NCBI RefSeq assembly: GCF_007923445.1
Contig: NZ_VOJI01000005.1
Coordinates: forward strand, 1 to 64,000
From: Puniceibacterium confluentis
Lineage (GTDB): Bacteria; Pseudomonadota; Alphaproteobacteria; Rhodobacterales; Rhodobacteraceae
DNA: 64,000 nt
Direction of reading: 5' to 3'
Shown here: one piece after another, positions 46,011-55,397 of the stretch
Position numbering within the stretch: the stretch's first letter is position 1
How the letters are laid out: each line of letters opens with the position of its first letter
Notes under the pieces: model-generated
Told to the model about the DNA's origin: nothing
Databases searched by the model: none
Seen by the model: the letters and a program-made list of their open reading frames with translations, nothing else
Made by a program: the position numbers and the translations under genes

Positions 46011-47827
46011 TGTGCGGTATTGTAGGGGTCCTTGGTAACCACGAAGTCGCTCCGACACTGGTCGAAGCGCTAAAACGTCTGGAGTATCGCGGCTATGACA
46101 GCGCCGGGATCGCCACCGTCAACGACGGTCAGCTGGACCGGCGCCGCGCGGTGGGCAAGCTCGTCAATCTCAGCGATCTGCTGGTGCACGAACCGCTGGC
46201 CGGCAAATCCGGCATCGGCCATACCCGCTGGGCCACCCACGGCGCGCCGACCACCATCAATGCCCACCCCCACCAGGCGGGCCCTGTCGCTGTCGTGCAC
46301 AACGGCATCATCGAGAATTTCCGCGAACTGCGCACCGAACTGGCCGCGCATGGCCTGACCCCGAGCAGCGAGACCGACACCGAGACGGTCGCCATGCTGA
46401 CCCAGCACCACATGTCCGAAGGGCTGTCCCCCGTCGAGGCGGCGGGCAAGACCATCGACCGGCTCAACGGCGCCTTTGCCCTGGTATTCCTGTTCGAAGG
46501 CCAGGATAATCTGATGATCGCGGCGCGGCGCGGCTCGCCTCTGGCCATCGGGCATGGCGACGGAGAAATGTACGTCGGCTCGGATGCCATCGCGCTGGCA
46601 CCGCTGACCGACCGGATCACCTATCTTGACGAAGGTGACCGCGCGGTGATCACCCGCACATCGGTCGAAATCCGCGATGCGAAGGGCAGGCTGGCCAACC
46701 GCGCAATCAAGCAGATTCAGATGGATGCGGCCCGGATCGACAAGGCGGGCTACAAACACTTCATGGCCAAGGAAATCGCCGAACAACCCACCGTTCTGGC
46801 CGATGCCCTGCGCGGCTATCTCGACGGCGACAGCATCATCCTGCCCGGCGAACCGCTCGATTTCACCAAGATCGAGCGGATGACCATGGTGGCCTGCGGC
46901 ACCGCCTTTTATGCCTGCCTGACCGCAAAATACTGGTTCGAACAGCTGGCCGGCCTTCCGGTCGAAGTCGATGTCGCCTCGGAATTCCGCTACCGCGAGC
47001 CGCCGATCACCGCCAACACCGTCGCGCTGTTTGTCAGCCAGTCGGGTGAGACCGCCGACACCCTGGCCGCGCTGCGCTATTGCCGCGAAAAGGCCGACAG
47101 GATCGTCTCGGTGGTCAACGTTGCCGAATCCTCGATCGCCCGGGAAAGCGACCTTGCCCTGCCGATCCATGCCGGCGTCGAGGTCGGTGTCGCCTCGACC
47201 AAGGCGTTCACCTGCCAGTTGAACGTGCTGCTGCTGCTGGCGCTCAAGGCGGCGGCGGACCGCGGCCGCCTGTCGCCCGAAGCCCTGTCCGACACTCTGG
47301 CGTCGCTGCGGGCGCTGCCCGGCATCCTGAACGTGGCACTCGACCGGGGCGGTGTGATCCGCAAGGCCGCACGCCGCATCGCCGAGTCGCGCGATGTGTT
47401 GTTCCTGGGCCGGGGACTGATGTATCCCCTCGCGCTCGAAGGCGCCCTGAAGCTCAAGGAAATCAGCTACATCCACGCCGAAGCTTATGCATCGGGCGAA
47501 CTCAAGCACGGCCCCATCGCCCTGATCGACAAATCGGTGCCGGTGGTGGTGATGGCCCCGCGCGACACCCTGTTCGACAAGACGGTGTCGAACATGCAGG
47601 AGGTCATGGCCCGTGGCGGCAAGGTGCTGCTGATCACCGATGCGGCGGGTGCCGCAGAGGCCGGGCAGGATGTCTGGCAAACGGTGATCCTGCCCGAGGT
47701 GCCCCCGGTTCTCAGCCCGCTGCTCTATGCCATTCCCGCCCAGTTGCTGGCGTATCACACCGCCGTCGCCAAGGGCACGGATGTCGACCAGCCGCGCAAT
47801 CTGGCGAAATCCGTCACCGTCGAATAG
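46010..47827 (+). CDS. glmS: Glutamine--fructose-6-phosphate aminotransferase
   Basis: A 605-residue GlmS. ATG 46010 gives MCGIVGVLG with the catalytic Cys directly after Met. The glutaminase domain (RWATHGAPTTINAHPH, HNGIIENFRELR) spans about 1-235; two SIS isomerase domains follow (ACGTAFYACL, SQSGETADTLAAL, GRGLMYPLALEGALKLKE) and the C-terminus ends DQPRNLAKSVTVE. It makes glucosamine-6-phosphate. No glmS ribozyme is expected or seen, since the gene begins inside glmU. Confidence 0.97.
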   Translation: MCGIVGVLGNHEVAPTLVEALKRLEYRGYDSAGIATVNDGQLDRRRAVGKLVNLSDLLVHEPLAGKSGIGHTRWATHGAPTTINAHPHQAGPVAVVHNGIIENFRELRTELAAHGLTPSSETDTETVAMLTQHHMSEGLSPVEAAGKTIDRLNGAFALVFLFEGQDNLMIAARRGSPLAIGHGDGEMYVGSDAIALAPLTDRITYLDEGDRAVITRTSVEIRDAKGRLANRAIKQIQMDAARIDKAGYKHFMAKEIAEQPTVLADALRGYLDGDSIILPGEPLDFTKIERMTMVACGTAFYACLTAKYWFEQLAGLPVEVDVASEFRYREPPITANTVALFVSQSGETADTLAALRYCREKADRIVSVVNVAESSIARESDLALPIHAGVEVGVASTKAFTCQLNVLLLLALKAAADRGRLSPEALSDTLASLRALPGILNVALDRGGVIRKAARRIAESRDVLFLGRGLMYPLALEGALKLKEISYIHAEAYASGELKHGPIALIDKSVPVVVMAPRDTLFDKTVSNMQEVMARGGKVLLITDAAGAAEAGQDVWQTVILPEVPPVLSPLLYAIPAQLLAYHTAVAKGTDVDQPRNLAKSVTVE

Positions 47828-47854
47828 ACTGTCACACCCCGGGAGAAGTCGCAG

Positions 47855-48409
47855 ATGGCCAAACAGTTTGACCGGATCGGATCCGATCACCGCGCCTTCA
47901 TAACCGCGCAGCATGTGTTCTTCACCGGCACTGCCGGGCCGTCGGGCCGGGTCAACATCTCGCCCAAGGGGATGGATTCGCTGCGGGTGATCGACGAGAA
48001 CCGCATTCTCTGGCTGAATTTCACCGGTTCGGGCAACGAAACCGCCGGTCACCTGGCGCAGGATCCCCGGATGACGCTGATGTGGTGTTCCTTCACCACT
48101 CGGCCGATGATCCTGCGGGCCTATGGCACTGCCAGGACACTGCACCGCAACCACCCGGAGTGGGAGGCGCGGATCGCGCTGTTCGGCGCGCGGCCGGGCT
48201 CGCGACAGATCTATGACCTGACGGTCGAGACCGTGCAGACCTCCTGCGGCTATTCCATCCCGTTCTTCGACCATGTCGCAGATCGCGACACCCTGAAGTC
48301 ATGGGCGGAAGACAAGGGCCCCGACGGGGTCGAAACCTACTGGTCCGAGCGCAACCGCACCACCATAGACGGGGCGCCCACCGGCATCGAGGCGAACCTG
48401 AACCGATGA
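47855..48409 (+). CDS. Pyridoxamine 5'-phosphate oxidase-family protein
   Basis: A 184-residue PNPOx-like split-barrel protein: FFTGTAGPSGRVNISPKGMD, LWLNFTGSGNETAGHLAQDP and LMWCSFTTRPMILRAYGTAR. Such proteins bind FMN or F420 and are of varied function; this one lacks the PdxH C-terminal block, so true vitamin B6 synthesis is unlikely. It follows glmS by 27 bases with GGGAGAAG in the gap and overlaps the AlkD-like gene (ATGA). Confidence 0.85.
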   Translation: MAKQFDRIGSDHRAFITAQHVFFTGTAGPSGRVNISPKGMDSLRVIDENRILWLNFTGSGNETAGHLAQDPRMTLMWCSFTTRPMILRAYGTARTLHRNHPEWEARIALFGARPGSRQIYDLTVETVQTSCGYSIPFFDHVADRDTLKSWAEDKGPDGVETYWSERNRTTIDGAPTGIEANLNR

Positions 48410-49089
48410 CACCTGACGCAGCGCTGGACGCCCTGAAGGCCGCCGCCCAACCCGGGCGCGCGGCACAGATGGCCGGTTATCACAAGATGCCCCGCACCTA
48501 TCTCGGGGTGCCCAATCCGGCGATCAACGCGTTGACCGCTGTCTGGCGGCAGGATCTCGACATTCCCGCGCGTGTTGCGCTGGCGCGGGACCTTTGGCAG
48601 ACCGACGTGTTCGAGGCCCGGCTCGCCGCTGCCAAGGTGCTGACCCAGGCCCGCATCCGCGAGGACGCGGATGTCTGGACGCTGATCCAGTCCTGGGTGC
48701 CCGACTTTGACAGCTGGGCCATCGCCGATCACGCCTGCATGGCCGGACAGCGGCGGCTGCTGGCCGATCCCCGTCGGCTGGACCAGGTGGAACTCTGGAC
48801 CCAGAGCCCGCACCTGTGGACCCGCCGCGCCGCACTGGTGATCACCCTGCCCTGGACCAAGCAGAATTTTCCATCGGATCAGGACCTTGCGGCGCGCGAA
48901 CGCATCCTCGGCTGGGCAGCAGGCTATACCACGGCCAGGAACGGCATCCTGCAGAAAGCCGTGGCATGGTGGCTGCGCGATCTGTCGAAACACGCCCCCG
49001 ACCGCGCCCGCGCGTTTCTGGCCGAACACGGACCACAGATGAAAGCCTACGCGCTGAAAGAGGCACAGCGCCATCTGCCGCCGACCTGA
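48406..49089 (+). CDS. DNA alkylation repair protein (AlkD-like HEAT repeats)
   Basis: A 227-residue, all-helical protein: YHKMPRTYLGVPNPAINALT (about 25-44), LWQTDVFEARLAAAKVL, SWVPDFDSWAIADHACM (conserved Trp/Asp region) and LWTRRAALVITL. It resembles the AlkD/AlkC family of HEAT-like DNA glycosylases that remove alkylated bases. The family's flat helical array and Asp/Trp/Arg residues are visible. Start codon overlaps the PNPOx-like stop by four bases. Confidence 0.85.
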   Translation: MTPDAALDALKAAAQPGRAAQMAGYHKMPRTYLGVPNPAINALTAVWRQDLDIPARVALARDLWQTDVFEARLAAAKVLTQARIREDADVWTLIQSWVPDFDSWAIADHACMAGQRRLLADPRRLDQVELWTQSPHLWTRRAALVITLPWTKQNFPSDQDLAARERILGWAAGYTTARNGILQKAVAWWLRDLSKHAPDRARAFLAEHGPQMKAYALKEAQRHLPPT

Positions 49090-49093
49090 GGCT

Positions 49094-49114
49094 TTCTTCT
49101 CTTTGCAAATACTC
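49094..49114. repeat. Dispersed intergenic repeat, TTCTTCTCTTTSCAAATACTC type, copy 1
   Basis: The same 21-base word, with one base changed (G for C), recurs at 53530-53550 in the same orientation. Both copies follow a gene end, which suggests a terminator-associated repeat typical of this group. Confidence 0.55.
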
Positions 49115-49152
49115 GAAATCCGGCGGTACAACCGGCGCCTTGCACCGGGACT

Positions 49153-49647
49153 TCAGCCGTCGGCAAAGACCTCAAGCGTCGGCAGATCGGTCAGCGGTGC
49201 CTCGATCAGGCGCATCGCCGACAACGAGATCCGGCTGCCTGCGGTAGCGGGTCCGGCGATCGGGATCAGGTCGACGTTGGCGGATTTGCCATTGTAGACC
49301 ACCCGTCCCTTGCCTGCGGCCTTGACCAGCGGCGTCTCGAGCCAGAAACCGACGCGCGCCGGATCGCCCAGTGAGGCGACAGTGCTGCCCAGCGACTTTT
49401 CGCCTGCGGGCTTGGCCGGGGCCGCTGCCTGCGCGCGTTCCTCGGCTGTGGTCGCATCGAACTGCGCCGCGGTGCGGGCCGCGGTCGGCGGCTTGCGCAC
49501 GGGCGCTGCCGCGACGGCGGGTGCGGGGTCCGGGGTCGGCACGGCCGCCTGCACCGGCGGCGCCACCTCTTTGGGCTTAAAGGAAATTCCGTCACCACAT
49601 CCGGCAAGCGCCAGCGGCATTGCCGTCAGGATAAGCCATTTCATCAT
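49153..49647 (-). CDS. Putative lipoprotein, unknown function
   Basis: A 164-residue protein with a type II signal: MMKWLILTAMPLALAGC, lipobox ALAGC with Cys at 17. A Pro/Ala-rich linker (about 25-90) precedes a compact C-terminal part (GFWLETPLVKAAGKGRVVYN, ISLSAMRLIEAPLTDLPTLE). It would be lipid-anchored in the inner or outer membrane. It is divergent from moaA by 81 bases. I recognise no functional domain. Confidence 0.75.
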   Translation of the reverse strand: MMKWLILTAMPLALAGCGDGISFKPKEVAPPVQAAVPTPDPAPAVAAAPVRKPPTAARTAAQFDATTAEERAQAAAPAKPAGEKSLGSTVASLGDPARVGFWLETPLVKAAGKGRVVYNGKSANVDLIPIAGPATAGSRISLSAMRLIEAPLTDLPTLEVFADG

Positions 49648-49728
49648 CTATCGTCCCCGACCTTTGTCTCAGCATAACTCTGTGCAGGATACTTGCTCAT
49701 TGCGTGCGGGAATACTAGGTTCTGTGAC

Positions 49729-50736
49729 ATGACAGCCCCATTGATAGACCCGTTCCAGCGCCCCATAAGCTATCTCCGCGTGTCGGTCACCGATCGCTGC
49801 GATTTCCGCTGTGTCTACTGCATGTCGGAAAACATGACCTTTCTGCCCAAGAAAGAGCTGCTGACGCTCGAGGAACTGGACCGCATGTGTTCGACCTTTG
49901 TCCGTCTCGGGGTGGAAAAGCTGCGCATCACCGGCGGAGAGCCGCTGGTACGCCGCGACATCATGACCTTCTTCCGCGCCATGACCCGGCATCTGGACTC
50001 GGGCGCACTGAAGGAACTGACGCTGACCACCAACGGGTCGCAGCTGGAACGCTTTGCCACTGACCTGTATGCGGCAGGGGTGCGGCGGGTGAACATCTCG
50101 CTCGACACGCTGGATCAACAGAAATTTGCCGATATCACCCGCTGGGGGCGCCTGCCACAGGTGCTGCGCGGCATAGATGCGGCGCAAAACGCCGGACTGC
50201 GGGTCAAGATCAACACGGTGGCGCTCAAGGGCTTCAACGAAGACGAACTGGTCTCGCTGACAAGCTGGTGCGCCAGCCGTGACATGGACCTGACCTGGAT
50301 CGAGGTCATGCCGATGGGCGACATCGGCAACGAGGACCGGCTGGGCCAGTATTGGAAACTTTCCGATCTGCGCGAAACGCTGGGTCAGCACTACACCCTG
50401 ACCGACCTGCCCGAAAGCACCGGCGGACCGGCACGTTATGTGCGGCTGGAAGAGACCGGCCAGAAAATCGGTTTCATCACGCCGCTGACGCACAATTTCT
50501 GCGAAAGCTGCAACCGGGTGCGGCTGACCTGCACCGGTGAGCTGTTCATGTGCCTCGGGCAGGAGGACAACGCCGACCTGCGCTCTGCCCTGCGCAACCA
50601 TCCCGGGTCCGACGCTCCGCTGGAAGACGCCATTCGCGACGCGATCCGGCATAAACCGAAGGGGCACGATTTCGACTATTCGCGCCAGTCGGTGGATGGC
50701 CGTGTGTCCCGCCACATGAGCCATACCGGCGGCTGA
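49729..50736 (+). CDS. moaA: GTP 3',8-cyclase (molybdenum cofactor synthesis)
   Basis: A 335-residue radical-SAM enzyme with the N-terminal cluster C24xxxC28xxC31 ([13 protein letters not shown]), GGEPLVRRD, and the C-terminal second cluster [18 protein letters not shown] (C-x2-C-x13-C). It ends in GG, needed for GTP handling. It turns GTP to 3',8-cyclo-GTP, the first step to molybdopterin. ATG 49729 is chosen by family length; the upstream 12 codons are not conserved-looking. No moaC or other moa gene is adjacent. Confidence 0.96.
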   Translation: MTAPLIDPFQRPISYLRVSVTDRCDFRCVYCMSENMTFLPKKELLTLEELDRMCSTFVRLGVEKLRITGGEPLVRRDIMTFFRAMTRHLDSGALKELTLTTNGSQLERFATDLYAAGVRRVNISLDTLDQQKFADITRWGRLPQVLRGIDAAQNAGLRVKINTVALKGFNEDELVSLTSWCASRDMDLTWIEVMPMGDIGNEDRLGQYWKLSDLRETLGQHYTLTDLPESTGGPARYVRLEETGQKIGFITPLTHNFCESCNRVRLTCTGELFMCLGQEDNADLRSALRNHPGSDAPLEDAIRDAIRHKPKGHDFDYSRQSVDGRVSRHMSHTGG

Positions 50737-50762
50737 CCGCGGAACCGTCCCCGCCGGTCCGC

Positions 50763-51872
50763 TCAGGGTCGGCTGATCTCTCCGCCGCCGACCAGAGCCC
50801 GCACCCCCGTCGTGCTGGGGCATGACGTTGCCAGCCCGCGTGCCACCCGCACCGCGAGATAGGCAAAGGCCTGCGCTTCGAGCATGTCGCCGTCCAGCCC
50901 CACCGCCTCGACCGGAGCCACTTCGCAATCCAGTCCGGCCTGCAACATCGCCATCATCACCGGATTGTGCCGCCCGCCCCCGGTCACCAGCAGGCGCGCG
51001 GGCGGTGTCGGACAATGCTCCATGCCGCGCATCACCGCCGCTGCCGCCATCGCCGTCATGGTTGCCGCCGCATCGGCATCGTCCAGCTCGCGCACCAGAT
51101 CCAGCATCAGGGAAAAATCATCCCGGTCCAGAGACTTGGGTGGCATCTTCAGGAAATAGCTTTCCTCAAGGAACAGTTCGAGCGCCCCGTCCACCACCTG
51201 CCCGGTCGCCGCCAGCGCCCCGTCATGGTCGCAGTCGAGCCCGCGCCGCTGCGTCATCAGGTCATTGATCGGCGCATTGGCCGGACCGGTGTCGAACGCC
51301 AGCAGGGCACCCGCGTCCTCGGGCTGCGCCCGCGCGGGGTCGACCCAGGTCAGGTTGCCGACGCCCCCGAGGTTCAGAAAGGCCACGGGGTCGGAGGCGC
51401 CGATCCACTTGGCACAGGCAAAATGGTAAAAAGGCGCCAGCGGCGCGCCCTGCCCGCCCAGCCGCACGTCCGAAGTGCGGAAGTCCCAGACTACCGGAAC
51501 CCCCAAAGCCGTGGCCAGCGCCGCCCCGTCGCCCAGCTGATGCGTTCCGCGGCCCTCGGGCTCATGGGCCAGGGTCTGGCCGTGAAAGCCGATGACACCG
51601 GCGCCGGGAAACCGGCTCAGCACCTCGACATGCGCGGACTGCACCACCCGCAGTGCCGCCTCGAGCCCCTCGCCCGGCCAGCGGCCCAGGGCGGCGCGCA
51701 GCACCTCGCGTTCGCCATCGCTGTAGGCGCGGTAGCCGGTGGCACCAAAGGCGACAATCCGCTCGCCGTCGGTTTGCAACAACGCCGCATCCACGCCGTC
51801 CAGTGACGTCCCCGACATCGCCCCGAGCGCCCAGACCGGATCCTTGCCCAACATGTTCTTTTTCCTTGCCAA
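50763..51872 (-). CDS. anmK: Anhydro-N-acetylmuramic acid kinase
   Basis: A 369-residue sugar kinase of the AnmK family: [18 protein letters not shown] near the start (phosphate loop), [25 protein letters not shown] and the C-terminal [14 protein letters not shown]. It phosphorylates 1,6-anhydro-MurNAc in cell wall recycling. The start may be 51872 or the ATG at 51854. It is divergent from tyrS; five tandem 57-bp repeats lie between them. Confidence 0.95.
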   Translation of the reverse strand: MARKKNMLGKDPVWALGAMSGTSLDGVDAALLQTDGERIVAFGATGYRAYSDGEREVLRAALGRWPGEGLEAALRVVQSAHVEVLSRFPGAGVIGFHGQTLAHEPEGRGTHQLGDGAALATALGVPVVWDFRTSDVRLGGQGAPLAPFYHFACAKWIGASDPVAFLNLGGVGNLTWVDPARAQPEDAGALLAFDTGPANAPINDLMTQRRGLDCDHDGALAATGQVVDGALELFLEESYFLKMPPKSLDRDDFSLMLDLVRELDDADAAATMTAMAAAAVMRGMEHCPTPPARLLVTGGGRHNPVMMAMLQAGLDCEVAPVEAVGLDGDMLEAQAFAYLAVRVARGLATSCPSTTGVRALVGGGEISRP

Positions 51873-51900
51873 AAACGTCGATCCCGTCGTCCCGCGTTCT

Positions 51901-52166
51901 GATCCGAAAACCGGTTCCCGCTTTTCGGAACGCGCCCTTTTTCCTCACGCGCGTTTTGATCCGAAAACCGGTTCCCACTTTTCGGAACGCGTCCTTTTTC
52001 CTCACGCGCGTTTTGATCCGAAAACCGGTTCCCGTTTTTCGGAACGCGCTCTTTTTCCTCACGCGCGTTTTGATCCGAAAACCGGTTCCCGCTTTTCGGA
52101 ACGCGCTCTTTTTCCTCACGCGCGTTTTGGTCCGAAAACCGGTTCCCACTTTTCGGAACGCGCTTT
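51901..52166. repeat. Five tandem 57-bp repeats, each with a hairpin, between anmK and tyrS
   Basis: Copies start at 51901, 51958, 52015, 52072 and 52129; the last is cut short at about 52166. The unit begins GATCCGAAAACCGGTTCCCG; the fifth starts GGTCCG. In each, TCCGAAAA and TTTTCGGA form an 8-bp stem with an 11-base loop that starts CCGGTTCCC, and AACCGGTT is itself a palindrome. Only a few bases differ between units. The core TCCGAAAACCGGTTCCCACT is a palindromic element I recall as frequent in rhizobial and related alphaproteobacterial intergenic DNA, normally single. Confidence 0.95.
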
Positions 52167-52198
52167 ATAGCTACCCGCATTCTTAAAGGGGACCAACC

Positions 52199-53452
52199 AT
52201 GACCTACCATCCCAAATCGGACTTCATGCATGTCATGATGGAGCGTGGCTTTCTGGCCGACTGCACCGATTATCAGGGCCTTGACGAGGCGCTGATGCAG
52301 GGCGTGGTGCCGGGCTATATCGGGTTCGACGCGACGGCGAAATCGCTGCACGTCGGCAGCCTGATCCAGATCATGACCCTGCGCTGGCTGCAAAAGACAG
52401 GCCACCAGCCGATCACCCTGATGGGCGGCGGCACCACCAAGGTGGGCGACCCCAGCTTTCGCGCCGACGAACGCCCGTTGCTGACAGCCGCACAGATCGA
52501 CGACAACATCACCGGGATCAAACAGGTTTTCGCCAAATATCTCGACTACGAGAGGGCCGAGACACCGGCGCTCATGCTCAACAATGCCGAATGGCTGGAT
52601 CAGCTGAACTATCTCGATTTTCTGCGCGACATCGGACGGCATTTCTCGATCAACCGGATGCTGAGCTTTGAATCGGTGAAGTCCCGGCTTGACCGCGAAC
52701 AGTCGCTGAGCTTTCTCGAATTCAACTACATGATCCTGCAAGCCTATGATTTTCTTGAGCTCAACCGCCGCTACGGCTGCGCGGTACAGTTCGGCGGCTC
52801 GGACCAGTGGGGCAACATCGTCAACGGCATCGACCTGACGCGCCGGGTGCTGGATCAGGAGATCTACGGCCTGACCACCCCGCTGCTGACCACCTCGGAC
52901 GGCAAGAAGATGGGCAAGACCGCCGATGGTGCGATCTGGCTGAATGCCGACATGCGCAGCCCCTACGAGTTCTGGCAGTTCTGGCGCAACAGCACCGATG
53001 CGGATGTCGGCCGCTTCCTGAAGCTCTACACCGAACTGCCGGTGGACGAGTGCACCCGTCTGGGCGCCCTTGACGGAGCGGAAATCAACGAAGCCAAGAT
53101 CGTGCTGGCCAACGCCGTCACCACCCTGTGCCACGGTGCAGAGGCCGCCGCCACTGCCGAGAAGACCGCGCGCGAGGTGTTCGAACACGGCGGCACGGGA
53201 GACGACCTGCCCACCCTCGAACTGAGCCCGGGTGAGGTGTCCCAAGGCATCTCCATCGTGCAGGTTCTGGTGCGCGCCGGATTGGCGAAGTCCGGCAAAG
53301 AGGCCAAACGTCTGATCGCCGAGAACGGTGCACGGCTCGACGATGCGCCACTGACCGATGCCGGCCTGATTCTCGACAGCGCCACGCTGGCGCAACCGCT
53401 CAAGCTGAGTGCCGGCAAGAAACGCCATGCGCTGGTCAAACTGACCGACTGA
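52199..53452 (+). CDS. tyrS: Tyrosyl-tRNA synthetase
   Basis: A 417-residue class Ic synthetase. [20 protein letters not shown] holds the HIGH-type motif (HVGS), [14 protein letters not shown] is the tyrosine/ATP site, and [15 protein letters not shown] the KMSKS-type loop. The C-terminal 70 residues form an S4 RNA-binding domain ([31 protein letters not shown]). AAAGGGGACC precedes ATG 52199. The tandem repeat array lies directly upstream, its last copy running into the probable promoter. Confidence 0.97.
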   Translation: MTYHPKSDFMHVMMERGFLADCTDYQGLDEALMQGVVPGYIGFDATAKSLHVGSLIQIMTLRWLQKTGHQPITLMGGGTTKVGDPSFRADERPLLTAAQIDDNITGIKQVFAKYLDYERAETPALMLNNAEWLDQLNYLDFLRDIGRHFSINRMLSFESVKSRLDREQSLSFLEFNYMILQAYDFLELNRRYGCAVQFGGSDQWGNIVNGIDLTRRVLDQEIYGLTTPLLTTSDGKKMGKTADGAIWLNADMRSPYEFWQFWRNSTDADVGRFLKLYTELPVDECTRLGALDGAEINEAKIVLANAVTTLCHGAEAAATAEKTAREVFEHGGTGDDLPTLELSPGEVSQGISIVQVLVRAGLAKSGKEAKRLIAENGARLDDAPLTDAGLILDSATLAQPLKLSAGKKRHALVKLTD

Positions 53453-54230
53453 AACATCGCGGGGCGGGGGCCCGGCCTCCGCCCGCCATCCCGACACCGT
53501 TGCCGGAAGACATGGCACCGGGGTCCGGCTTCTTCTCTTTCCAAATACTCACTGTCGCGACGCTGCCACCGGTCACACGCGCGGGCCTGATGCACCGCGT
53601 TCCCGGCATCACCTCCACCAGCGCCAGCAGCGCAAAGGGCGGTGCCAGCACCGGGGCCGGCAGCAGCGCTGCGGTGAACGCAAAGCGCGGGCGCGGCACA
53701 AGCGGCGGACACTGACGGGGCGTTGTCGTCATTAACCCACCATGAAGTTGTCCGGGGGTTGATCTGCAATTGGATGAACTGCCGCCACTTTGCCGGGACT
53801 GCCCGGGCGACGCCACATGGAAACAAGCGAGGCTCGGGTGACGGCTGTCTGGCTGGTGTGGCCACGCCGCCTGCTGCCGCGTGACCTTCCGCAGGACATG
53901 TGCGCCGCAGTGCGGCAAGAGTGGCGCAACCGGCTGATCCGCTCCGAAACAGGGCGGTTCGAACTGCGCTGGCGGCCCCCGCGCGGAGACCAGGATCACT
54001 GGTTGTTTCAGGCGGATGCCAGGCAGCAGCGGCGCCGGGGCTATCGCGCTAGGATCACCGCCGCGATCCGCCGTGCGCGCGCCTCCTTGGCATCCTGTCC
54101 ACCGACGATGCCGTGCGACGACACAATTCGCCGAATAGCCGCGCCCCGCGTGCAATCCGCCGCAAAACCTGTCCCTCGCGGCCAGATCGCATCAACCGCA
54201 ACCGATGGTCCCAAAGCCGCAACCGCGCAG
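53453..54230. other. 778-base region after tyrS without a supported gene
   Basis: It holds a GC-rich inverted repeat just after tyrS (about 53462-53488), and copy 2 of a dispersed 21-base repeat (53530-53550). Two open frames deserve mention but are not called: a plus-strand frame from ATG 53817 running to 54404, GC-rich in third positions but overlapping the DUF3179 gene antisense, and a minus-strand frame 53436-53732 with one hydrophobic stretch. Neither shows a family motif. Confidence 0.45.
53530..53550. repeat. Dispersed intergenic repeat, TTCTTCTCTTTSCAAATACTC type, copy 2
   Basis: Differs from the copy at 49094-49114 only at one base. It lies about 80 bases after tyrS, again downstream of a gene end. 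Confidence 0.55.
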
Positions 54231-55196
54231 CTAGCGGCCCAGCATCCATTGCCCGTCGGGCCAGAAGGCGTGAAAGGCAAAGGCGAACAGAACGTCATGC
54301 GGAACATCCCGCCCGCGTCCGTCGCGCACACGGATCGCGCCGATGTCACGCCCCTTGGCGATGGTCGCGGAATCCAGCGCCGACGCCTGCCCGGCAGTCC
54401 ATGAAATCTCGACCCCGGCTTCGCGCAATGTGCCCAGGCGCGCCAGCCGCGTCATCGGCCAGGCCCGGTCACCGACCCGCACCACCCGTTCCAGTGGCGC
54501 AATGCCGTGCGGTGGCGGCGCACCGGAATACAGGAAAGGCCGCTTGGAACTGTCGTAGTTGCGGTAGGGATTGGTGCCGTAGCTCCGGTTGTAGGCGGGT
54601 TCATCCATCACCAGCCCCTGCGGGTTGGCTTGCCTGAACTCGGCCCAGCTTTCCATCCAGCTCGGCAGTTGCCTCAGCTCGGTCCCGGTCATCTTGCCGA
54701 CGATGCCGGTGCCGATGGCCTGCTGCCACCAACTCTGGGTCTCGTGGTCGTACATGATCATGTCGGAATTGCGCAGCTTGCCGGTGACGCCAAAGCTCAG
54801 CACGCCGCCACCCGCGCGCCGGTCAAAGGTCATCGCCGAATTGCACAGCGGGCAGTAGGTGACCGCCACAGGCACGCCGCCGACGGTGTCATTGACGATC
54901 TCGTGCCAGGTCAGATAGCGGATCGGATAGGCCCGGGGGGTCTGGCCGCCCAGCGCCAGAGTGATCACCGGTTCGCGCGGCTCAAGCCGGCGTTCCTGCG
55001 CAACCGGATGAAATCCCGGGGAGGTCAGCGCCGGAATACCATCCTTGCCCGGCCCGCCCGAGATGATCTCCGCCCAGCTTTTCACGCTGTTGCGCTCAAA
55101 ATCTGTCCGTGGCCATTCCTGTTGCCAATACGCCGGTTCGGCTTGTGCCACCGCGCCGGTCAAAATCGTCAGAAAAATCAGAAGCGCCTTGAACAT
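54231..55196 (-). CDS. DUF3179-domain secreted protein
   Basis: A 321-residue protein with a Sec signal (MFKALLIFLTILTGAVAQAE, cleavage near 19). The DUF3179 core is clear: RYLTWHEIVNDTVGGVPVAV (about 93-112), TYCPLCNSAMTFDRR with its paired Cys, GKLRNSDMIMYDHETQSWWQ and GTELRQLPSWMESWAEF. The domain is extracytoplasmic and of unknown function. ATG 55196 has GGAGGATGCAGGG in front; 63 further codons upstream lie in the dispersed repeat and are not counted. It seems monocistronic. Confidence 0.9.
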   Translation of the reverse strand: MFKALLIFLTILTGAVAQAEPAYWQQEWPRTDFERNSVKSWAEIISGGPGKDGIPALTSPGFHPVAQERRLEPREPVITLALGGQTPRAYPIRYLTWHEIVNDTVGGVPVAVTYCPLCNSAMTFDRRAGGGVLSFGVTGKLRNSDMIMYDHETQSWWQQAIGTGIVGKMTGTELRQLPSWMESWAEFRQANPQGLVMDEPAYNRSYGTNPYRNYDSSKRPFLYSGAPPPHGIAPLERVVRVGDRAWPMTRLARLGTLREAGVEISWTAGQASALDSATIAKGRDIGAIRVRDGRGRDVPHDVLFAFAFHAFWPDGQWMLGR

Positions 55197-55317
55197 CCCT
55201 GCATCCTCCCCGAAGTCAGGTGGAGAGTGTGCCCAAGTCAGGGCGGTCTGAACAGGGTGGCGCACGCCATCGTGACAGCGTCGCGAGGTCCGGCTCTTGC
55301 CCCCTGCTTCGTTGGGG

Positions 55318-55372
55318 CAAAAAATATCCCGGGGAGTCGCCCTCAACGGGGCGACGGGGCAGCGCCCCCAAC
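55318..55372. repeat. GC-rich dispersed palindromic repeat with TATCCCGGGG core
   Basis: Read on the minus strand it gives GGGGCGCTGCCCC, a GC-rich hairpin segment and CCCCGGGATATTTTTTGCCCC. The copy at 4920-4952 has the same order (GCGCTGCCCC, CCGGGATATTT, GCCCCC) in plus orientation. Located between two minus-strand genes. Confidence 0.55.
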
Positions 55373-55397
55373 GGGACGCCGCCATGGCTGCGACGAC

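Noticed and set aside
46010-46060. glmS ribozyme
   Set aside because: The gene start overlaps glmU by one base, leaving no leader for a ribozyme.
46070-48274. 734-codon minus-strand frame opposite glmS
   Set aside because: glmS on the plus strand has complete motifs; the opposite frame is compositionally a shadow.
51562-52149. Minus-strand frame with a 19-residue repeated peptide across the 57-bp array
   Set aside because: The unit length is a multiple of three, so any frame without a stop in one unit stays open; it is not in the anmK frame and has no ribosome site.
51901-52166. CRISPR array
   Set aside because: The units are directly adjacent with no unique spacers and no cas genes are near.
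53436-53732. Small minus-strand frame after tyrS with a hydrophobic stretch
   Set aside because: It contains the dispersed 21-base repeat and the tyrS end, and no homologous family is recognised.
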